Positions 58,717 to 64,000 of a stretch of 64,000 bases of DNA are shown in pieces. Below the pieces are notes generated by a model. It was not told the origin of the DNA. It saw nothing but the letters and a program-made list of their open reading frames with translations, and ran no database searches. The stretch is taken from NCBI RefSeq assembly GCF_900091435.1, contig NZ_FMCS01000001.1:805512-869511 (forward strand). The letters run 5' to 3'. The stretch's first letter is position 1, and each line of letters begins with the position of its first letter. Origin of the DNA: Micromonospora chaiyaphumensis. Its GTDB lineage: Bacteria; Actinomycetota; Actinomycetes; Mycobacteriales; Micromonosporaceae. The translations under genes and the position numbers were made by a program.

Positions 58717-59093
58717 AACACGATCCGGCGCTGCCCGAACGGCGTACCGGTCAGCCCGCACACCGGCCGGTCACCGTCGCCTTCGGGCACCGCCCGGGGG
58801 CACGGCAGCGGGCTCGGGCAGCCCCAGGCGACGACCGTGGGATGCCCGCCCCCGCCGAGCCAGGGCTCGAAGCCGCGTACGCCGGTGGTCAGCCCGTCGA
58901 CGCCGTGCCGGGCGAAGGCGTCGTCGAGCCGGTCGAGGTCCTCCTCCAGGTGGTGGTCCAGCCGGCCCTGGGCCACGGCCTCGGCGATCCGGTCGAGCAC
59001 GTCGGCGACGCCGTAGCGCTCGGCATGCCGGCGCACCTGCTCACCGTCGGCCTGACGGCACAGCCGGCCGACGCGTTCCGCGACGAGTTCCAA
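58713..59093 (-). CDS. Small protein of unknown function, CHAT-locus partner
   Basis: A 126-residue protein from TTG 59093, chosen because GGGGAG lies 5 nt upstream and no other start does better. The N-terminal half is helical (ADVLDRIAEAVAQGRLDHHL); the second half has FEPWLGGGGHPTVVAWGCPS and Cys residues at three places. No family is recognised. It is the first of a two-gene unit with the membrane protein, directly divergent from the CHAT gene, across about 160 nt. Confidence 0.75.
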   Translation of the reverse strand: MELVAERVGRLCRQADGEQVRRHAERYGVADVLDRIAEAVAQGRLDHHLEEDLDRLDDAFARHGVDGLTTGVRGFEPWLGGGGHPTVVAWGCPSPLPCPRAVPEGDGDRPVCGLTGTPFGQRRIVL

Positions 59094-59252
59094 GGCGGCT
59101 CCCCGGGCACCGGTTGGCTTCCACTGCCACCCTATCGACCGGGGCGCCCGGCGACCGTCCCCAAGGGTGGGTCACGCGCCGCTTCCGCCGAACGGCCGGG
59201 GCGGGCAGGATGGGCGGTGGAGATCGCAGGCCGACACGGGGGTCGAGTGGCG

Positions 59253-62200
59253 ATGTCGAGACGGACCACCACCGCCGCGGTCCGGCGCGTCACGGCGGTG
59301 ACCGAGGAGTACGAGCGCACCGGTGACCCGTCCGTCCTCACGGGACCGGAGCTGTGGGCGGACGCGCACCTGCTCGCCGCGGCGGCCGGCGACCGGAGCG
59401 CCGGCCGGGCGGCGGCGCGCGCACTGGCCCGGCTGCACTGGTACCGCTACCTCGACCGGCCCGGGCTGGACGGCCTGCGGGAACGTGCGGCAGCCGTCAC
59501 GCTGTTCCGGCAGGGGTGCCGCGACGACCCGGACGCGGTGCCGGAGCTGATCCGCGACGAGCAGCCGGAGGCCGGCCGACCCGATGCGCCACGGCTGTCC
59601 GAGGTCCTGCTCAGCCAGCAGCAGGCCGACCGGATCGCGGCGCTCCGGGAGCGGCACCGGGCGGGTTCCGGGAAGGCCCTGCGGATGCTCGTCACGCTCT
59701 ACCGGGAGTGGTTGCCCTACCTGGGCCGCGAGCGCGACGAGGCGGCGGACCGGCTCCGCGCCGCGCTACTGACCGACCTCGCCGAGGCGCTGACGGCCCT
59801 CGCCGAGGACGGCGGCGACGGCCGGACCTACGACGAGGCCCTGGACGCCGTGTCGCAGGCCGTGGCCGCCACCTCGGCGCGGGACCCCCACCGGCTGCAG
59901 CGGCTGGTCCGCCGCGGCCGCCTGTTCGAGCTCTACTTCGACCGGGGCGCCGGGCCGCGGGCCCTGGTGCTGGCCGTCGGCGACTACCGCCGGGCCGCGC
60001 AGCTCGCCTGGGGACGACACCCCATCGACCCGCGGGTGGCGACGTGGCTCGGCGCGGCGCTGTGCCGGCTGCACGACGTCCCGGAGCAGGGGTCGGTGGC
60101 GCTCCTGCTCGAGGCGACGGCCGCCTGGCGCGACGCGGTCCTCACCATGCCACCCGACCACCCGGCGGCGGCACCGGCCCTCGAGCGGCTGAACACCGTC
60201 GTCAACCTGCTGGTCCAGGAGCTCGGCGCGGATCCGGCCGGCACGATCGTGACCGCGTCCGACCAGCCGGCCGTGCTCGACCGGCTGCTGCGGCGGGCCG
60301 AGGAACTGGCCGGACGGGTCGCGGTGGACGCCACACCGCCGGCCCTGGCGGAGCGGTACGAGTCGGCCGCCGTGCTGGCCGCCGCGGTGCCGGGCTTCCA
60401 TCCGGGGCGGGCGCGGGCCCTGCTCCTGCTCGGCGAGGCGGAGCTGGCCCGCTGGGAGCACGGCGGCGAACTGGAGGGCGCGGCGCGGGCGGCGTCCTGG
60501 GCGCAACTGGCCCTGGACGTCGCCGAGCCGGGGCACCCGCTGCGGCGGGAGGCGCTCAACCTGCTGGCGGGCGCCGCCACCCAGGCGGGGGTGCACGGGC
60601 AGGTCGAGCACCTGGTCGAGGTCGCCGTCTCCGCGGCGCGCGCGGCGCTAAACCTCGCCGACGAGCAGCCGGACGCACGCCCGCAGCAGCTCGTGGTCCT
60701 GGCCAGCACCCTGGCCGACGCCGGTTGGCTGGCCGACGACCCGGAACTGCTGGACGAGGCGCTGCGCCACCAGCGGGAGGCGCTGGAGCAGACGCCCGCG
60801 CGGCACCAGGCGTACCCGCTGCGGCTCATGAAGCTCGCCGGGATGCTGTCCCGCCGGGTCGTGCTGGCGCCCGACGACACGCTGCTCGCCGAGGCGGTGG
60901 AGACCAGTCGCCGTGCCGTCGAGGCGCTGCCCGCCGGCGACTCCCGCCGGGTCGGTTTCCTGCACAACCAGGCGAGCAGCCTGGCTCTCCTGTCGGTGCG
61001 CCGGGCCGACGAGGCCGGCCTGCTGGCGGCCGAGGACACCTTCCGTGCCGCGCTCGCCCTGCTGCCGCCGGGGCACCCGGACCACCCCCGGATCGGCAGC
61101 TCGATCGCGGACACCCGCTACCAGCGGTATCTGCTGGGCGGTGACCTCGATGTGCTGGCCGACGCCGTGCGGCTGGCCCGCGAGGCGGTGGCGCAGACCC
61201 CGACCGGGCACCACTGGTGGCCGCTGCGGGCCCGGCTGCTCGCCCGGGCCGCGGCCACGCTGGCCCGGGCGGGCGGCCCGGACGCCGAAGCGGCGCGGAG
61301 CGAGGCCATCGCGACGTACGCCGCCATCGCCGCGTCGCCCGGGGTGGAGCCGGCGAACGCGATCGACGCGGAACGCCAGCAGGCCGAGCTGGCCCGGGAG
61401 GCCGGCGATCCCGCGGCCCGGCTGGCCGCCCTGGAGCGGGCCGTGCGGCAGCTCCCGGCCTCGGTCGACCGGTCGTCGTCCGGGCACCGCCGGCTCGGCG
61501 CGGTCGGCGCGCTGGGCGGGGTGGCGACCGAGGCGGCCGCCGCGGCGATCGCGGCGGGCGACGCCGACGGGGCGGTCGAACTCCTGGAACGCGGCCGGGG
61601 CCTGCTGTTCCACGAGGCGCTGGGTATCCGCGGTGGCCGGGTGGAGCTGCGCGCCGTCGACGCCCGGCTCGCCGCGGAACTCGACCGGATCGACCGGAAG
61701 CTGGCCGAGGCGGACGCCTACACGCAGGTCCGGAAGTTCACCGTCCAGGTGGAACGCCGGACGGACTCCGGTGAGGTCCTGGCCAGCTCCACCCGGGACT
61801 GGGATCCCCGACCGGTCTGGCTCGCCCAGACCCGGCAGCTCGCCGCCGAACGGGACCGCGTTGTCGAGCGGATCCGGCGGCTACCGGGGTTCACCGACTT
61901 CCTCCGGCCGCCGTCGATGCCGCTGCTGCGCCGCCGCCTGGCCGGGATGCCGGTCGCCGTCGTCACCGCGCACGGCGACCGGGGCGACGCGCTGCTCGTC
62001 CCGGCGGACCCCGAGCGGCCCGTGCGGCCGGTGCGGCTGCCCGACCTGCGCGCGGCCACGGTGCAGCGGCACGTCGTGCGCTGGTACGCGGCGGTGGCCG
62101 ACGCGACCGACCCGACGGTGCCGTTCGACCGGCGCGCCGCCGCCCAGGAGGACCTGCACGGCATCCTGGCCTGGCTGTGGGACGCCGTCGCCGGGCCGGT

Positions 62201-63020
62201 GCTCGACGTGCTGGCCCCGGCGGACGAGCCGCCGCCGCGGATCTGGTGGTGCCCGGTCGGCGCGCTGGCCCGCCTCCCGCTGCACGCGGCCGGTCACCAC
62301 CGCGAGCCGGGCGGCCGGGACACCGTCCTCGACCGCGCCGTGTCGTCCTGGACGCCGACGCTCACGGCCCTGGCCCACGCGGGGGCCGACCGGCCGCCGC
62401 GGCCGACGGCCGCCACGGCCGCCGTCGTGGGCGTGCCGACCGCGCGGGACCTGCCGGCGCTGTCCCAGGTACGCGCCGAGGTCGAGCAGGTCGCCCGGTT
62501 CATGCCGGGCTCCACCGTGCTGGCGGGGACCGAGGTGGCGCCGGACGCGGTCGAGGACGCGCTCCGGGAGCACCCGATCGCGCACTTCGCCTGCCACGCC
62601 GAGGCCGACACGCGCATCGCCTCGATGCTGACCGGCGGGCTGCGCATCGGCGGCGGGCGCTCGCTCAGCCCGCACATGGTGGGCGCCTACCACCTGGAGC
62701 GGGCCGAACTGGCGTTCCTGTCCGCGTGCGGCTCCGCCGCGACGCACCCGCGGTTGACCGACGAACCGCTGCACCTGGCCGCGGCGTTCCAGCTCGCGGG
62801 CTTCCGGGGGGTGATCGGCACGACCTGGCGGACCCCGGACAGCGCGCGGGTCGCCGCGGCGTTCTACGCCGCGCTGACCGACGGCGGGACCCGCCCGCCG
62901 GACACCGCGGCGGCGGCCCGGGTGCTCACCGAGACGGTACGGGCCGTCCGCGACGAGTTCCCGGCGACGCCGACGCGGTGGGCCGGTCACCTCCACGTCG
63001 GACTGAACCGGCCGCTGTGA
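59253..63020 (+). CDS. Large TPR-CHAT-domain protease
   Basis: A 1255-residue protein. The first 900 residues are helical repeats of TPR type; from about 950 the C-terminal CHAT (caspase-like) domain is recognisable. Its His is in AHFACHAEAD (about 1115) and its Cys in LAFLSACGSA (about 1159); ALARLPLHAAGHH and FRGVIGTTWRTPD are further hallmarks. CHAT proteases cleave partner proteins in bacterial conflict systems. ATG 59253 is the chosen start; GTG 59247 is in frame. It is the only gene on its strand here and is divergent from two partner genes. The target is unknown. Confidence 0.93.
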   Translation: MSRRTTTAAVRRVTAVTEEYERTGDPSVLTGPELWADAHLLAAAAGDRSAGRAAARALARLHWYRYLDRPGLDGLRERAAAVTLFRQGCRDDPDAVPELIRDEQPEAGRPDAPRLSEVLLSQQQADRIAALRERHRAGSGKALRMLVTLYREWLPYLGRERDEAADRLRAALLTDLAEALTALAEDGGDGRTYDEALDAVSQAVAATSARDPHRLQRLVRRGRLFELYFDRGAGPRALVLAVGDYRRAAQLAWGRHPIDPRVATWLGAALCRLHDVPEQGSVALLLEATAAWRDAVLTMPPDHPAAAPALERLNTVVNLLVQELGADPAGTIVTASDQPAVLDRLLRRAEELAGRVAVDATPPALAERYESAAVLAAAVPGFHPGRARALLLLGEAELARWEHGGELEGAARAASWAQLALDVAEPGHPLRREALNLLAGAATQAGVHGQVEHLVEVAVSAARAALNLADEQPDARPQQLVVLASTLADAGWLADDPELLDEALRHQREALEQTPARHQAYPLRLMKLAGMLSRRVVLAPDDTLLAEAVETSRRAVEALPAGDSRRVGFLHNQASSLALLSVRRADEAGLLAAEDTFRAALALLPPGHPDHPRIGSSIADTRYQRYLLGGDLDVLADAVRLAREAVAQTPTGHHWWPLRARLLARAAATLARAGGPDAEAARSEAIATYAAIAASPGVEPANAIDAERQQAELAREAGDPAARLAALERAVRQLPASVDRSSSGHRRLGAVGALGGVATEAAAAAIAAGDADGAVELLERGRGLLFHEALGIRGGRVELRAVDARLAAELDRIDRKLAEADAYTQVRKFTVQVERRTDSGEVLASSTRDWDPRPVWLAQTRQLAAERDRVVERIRRLPGFTDFLRPPSMPLLRRRLAGMPVAVVTAHGDRGDALLVPADPERPVRPVRLPDLRAATVQRHVVRWYAAVADATDPTVPFDRRAAAQEDLHGILAWLWDAVAGPVLDVLAPADEPPPRIWWCPVGALARLPLHAAGHHREPGGRDTVLDRAVSSWTPTLTALAHAGADRPPRPTAATAAVVGVPTARDLPALSQVRAEVEQVARFMPGSTVLAGTEVAPDAVEDALREHPIAHFACHAEADTRIASMLTGGLRIGGGRSLSPHMVGAYHLERAELAFLSACGSAATHPRLTDEPLHLAAAFQLAGFRGVIGTTWRTPDSARVAAAFYAALTDGGTRPPDTAAAARVLTETVRAVRDEFPATPTRWAGHLHVGLNRPL

Positions 63021-63053
63021 GCCCCCGACACGGGTGAGCGGCCCGCCGTGCGG

Positions 63054-63770
63054 CTATTCCGCCATCCGCGCGGACACGGCGATGACGAGCACGAGTGGCA
63101 CGAGCAACAGCACCGGCGACCATGCGGTCAGGTGGATGGCCGTCAGGGCGCCGACGCCGGCGCCGCTCATCAGGGCCAGCAGGACGTGCGCCTTGGGCCG
63201 CAGGGTGTGCCACGGGCTCCGCGCGGCGACACCGGCGATCAGACTCGTCAGGGTGCCGGTCAGGTAGGTCGAGGAGAGGCCGGGTACGCCGAACCGTTGG
63301 ATGGCGCTGCTCTGCACGCCCAGCGCCGCTGCCGACAGCATCAGGAGCCCGAGACCGACGTGCGGTGAACGACTGGGCGGGTTGACCTCCCAGACGACGA
63401 GAAAGACGAGGAACACCAGGAGTTCCAGGACGAGCGCCCGCGTGACCCGGCGCGGCCAGACCGGGTCGTCCGGTTGCGCCGAGCCGACGAGGCGGGCGCC
63501 GGCGAGGACGCCGGCGATGAAACTGACGATGGCGCAGCCCGAGGTCACGGCGAGTTCGGCATGGCCGCTGCCCGCCGAGAGCCCGAGCAGGACCATGTTG
63601 CCCGTCATGACGCTCGAGAACGCTCCGCCGAGGGCGAGGAAGCCGACGGCGTCGGCGCTCCCGGTCAGGAAGGTGAGGACGACGACGAGGGCGTGCCTGC
63701 GTCGGAGGAGGTCCTGGTCGCCCTTCGCCGCGACGCGAAAACGTACGACGTTCGGAAGTGTTCTCAGCAC
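63054..63770 (-). CDS. YoaK-family (DUF1275) membrane protein
   Basis: A 238-residue protein with five or six hydrophobic segments. The hallmark LTFLTGSADAVGFLALGGAFSSVMTGNMV is present, as is GVQSSAIQRFGVPGLSSTYLTGTLTSL. Function is unknown in most species. GTG 63770 is preceded by AAGGA at 9 nt. It is divergent from the GntR gene at the window end and convergent with the CHAT gene. Confidence 0.9.
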   Translation of the reverse strand: MLRTLPNVVRFRVAAKGDQDLLRRRHALVVVLTFLTGSADAVGFLALGGAFSSVMTGNMVLLGLSAGSGHAELAVTSGCAIVSFIAGVLAGARLVGSAQPDDPVWPRRVTRALVLELLVFLVFLVVWEVNPPSRSPHVGLGLLMLSAAALGVQSSAIQRFGVPGLSSTYLTGTLTSLIAGVAARSPWHTLRPKAHVLLALMSGAGVGALTAIHLTAWSPVLLLVPLVLVIAVSARMAE

Positions 63771-63798
63771 TGTCGGCTATCCTTCGCAAATTGTTCTT

Positions 63799-63806
63799 CG
63801 TATACG
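63799..63806. promoter_or_regulatory. Candidate GntR/FCD operator
   Basis: CGTATACG is an 8-bp perfect palindrome with the GTATAC core typical of FCD-type GntR operators. It lies in the 71-nt gap between the divergent YoaK-type and GntR genes, in a locally AT-rich stretch. Confidence 0.5.
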
Positions 63807-63841
63807 CTTCGTCGGAGCTGGTTCACGGGAAGGCGATCAGA

Positions 63842-64000
63842 TTGGCTGAAGACCTGCGGGGCAAACTCGGCGCTCAACACCTGCCGCTACGCGACCAGGT
63901 CCTCGCCGCACTACGGACCGCCATCATCGACGGCGACTACCTTCCTGGGGAGCGGCTGACCGAGGACCGGCTGGCCGAGGACTTCGGCGTCTCCCGTAAC
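63842..64000 (+). CDS. GntR-family transcriptional regulator, N-terminal part
   Basis: The first 53 codons are in view and the gene runs past the window edge. The wHTH reads LRDQVLAALRTAIIDGDYLPGERLTEDRLAEDFGVSRN, shown here by its core DYLPGERLTEDRLAEDFGVS. This is the FCD/FadR-type spelling. TTG 63842 follows GGAAGG at 8 nt. It probably controls the divergent YoaK-family gene, itself, or both. Confidence 0.88.
   Translation, partial: MAEDLRGKLGAQHLPLRDQVLAALRTAIIDGDYLPGERLTEDRLAEDFGVSRN

Noticed and set aside
59300..62600. Several long alternative frames on both strands across the CHAT gene
   Set aside because: All are low-complexity Arg/Gly/Pro translations overlapping a frame with clear CHAT motifs.

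Overview
The window reads as a chromosomal segment of a high-GC filamentous actinomycete, most likely a Micromonospora-type organism. The evidence is very strong G/C bias at third codon positions, frequent GTG and TTG starts with GGAGG-like ribosome sites, translationally coupled genes (ATGA/GTGA overlaps), a SAM-IV riboswitch (a class known from Actinomycetales), and typical families (PadR, LAL-type LuxR, TetR with a DHA2 exporter, CHAT, GH26). Genus is inferred from content, not shown. No rRNA, tRNA, CRISPR array, insertion sequence or replication origin was recognised.

Layout. 1-13 kb: end of a sulfonate/nitrate-type ABC ATPase followed by a sulfite-oxidase-like molybdoenzyme, KptA, a lipoprotein, an aldo/keto reductase, an ABC exporter, pgi, an orphan antitoxin-like protein, a GNAT enzyme, a PadR/acyl-CoA dehydrogenase pair with a perfect palindromic operator, and hflX. 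13-19 kb: a divergent GT-C mannosyltransferase-like protein and FAD oxidoreductase, then a sulfur amino-acid ABC transporter preceded by a SAM-IV riboswitch, a Cys-containing leader peptide and a hairpin. 19-27 kb: two divergent operons joining GTP cyclohydrolase II, a RibD-type reductase, a divergent PTPS-fold protein, a dehydrogenase, a methyltransferase, a GT4 glycosyltransferase and an LPG_synthase_TM-like membrane protein to a CDP-alcohol phosphatidyltransferase and an LtaS-like sulfatase. This set suggests an undescribed pterin- or pyrimidine-linked envelope lipid and is the best candidate for a new system.

27-35 kb: molybdate uptake (modABC with an HTH-TOBE regulator), a copper P-type ATPase behind a CsoR-type operator, a DODA-type dioxygenase and small membrane proteins. 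35-44 kb: an aromatic-polyketide tailoring operon (tandem TcmI cyclase, P450, ABM monooxygenase, ABM-ABM-FAD hydroxylase fusion) with no PKS in view, then a methyltransferase and a large LAL regulator. 43.8-46.9 kb: a type I PET-hydrolase-like secreted polyesterase, a Tat/lipoprotein-type class V aminotransferase homologue and a conserved hypothetical protein.

46.9-53.8 kb: an apparent exopolysaccharide operon in which a GT-C membrane protein and a cellulose-synthase-like GT2 are followed by three GH26 paralogues, resembling a synthase-plus-processing-hydrolase design. 54-57 kb: a decayed zinc alcohol dehydrogenase remnant and a TetR/MFS efflux pair. 56.7-63 kb: TPR and CHAT-protease genes with two uncharacterised partners. 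The window ends in a YoaK-family membrane protein and the start of a GntR regulator.
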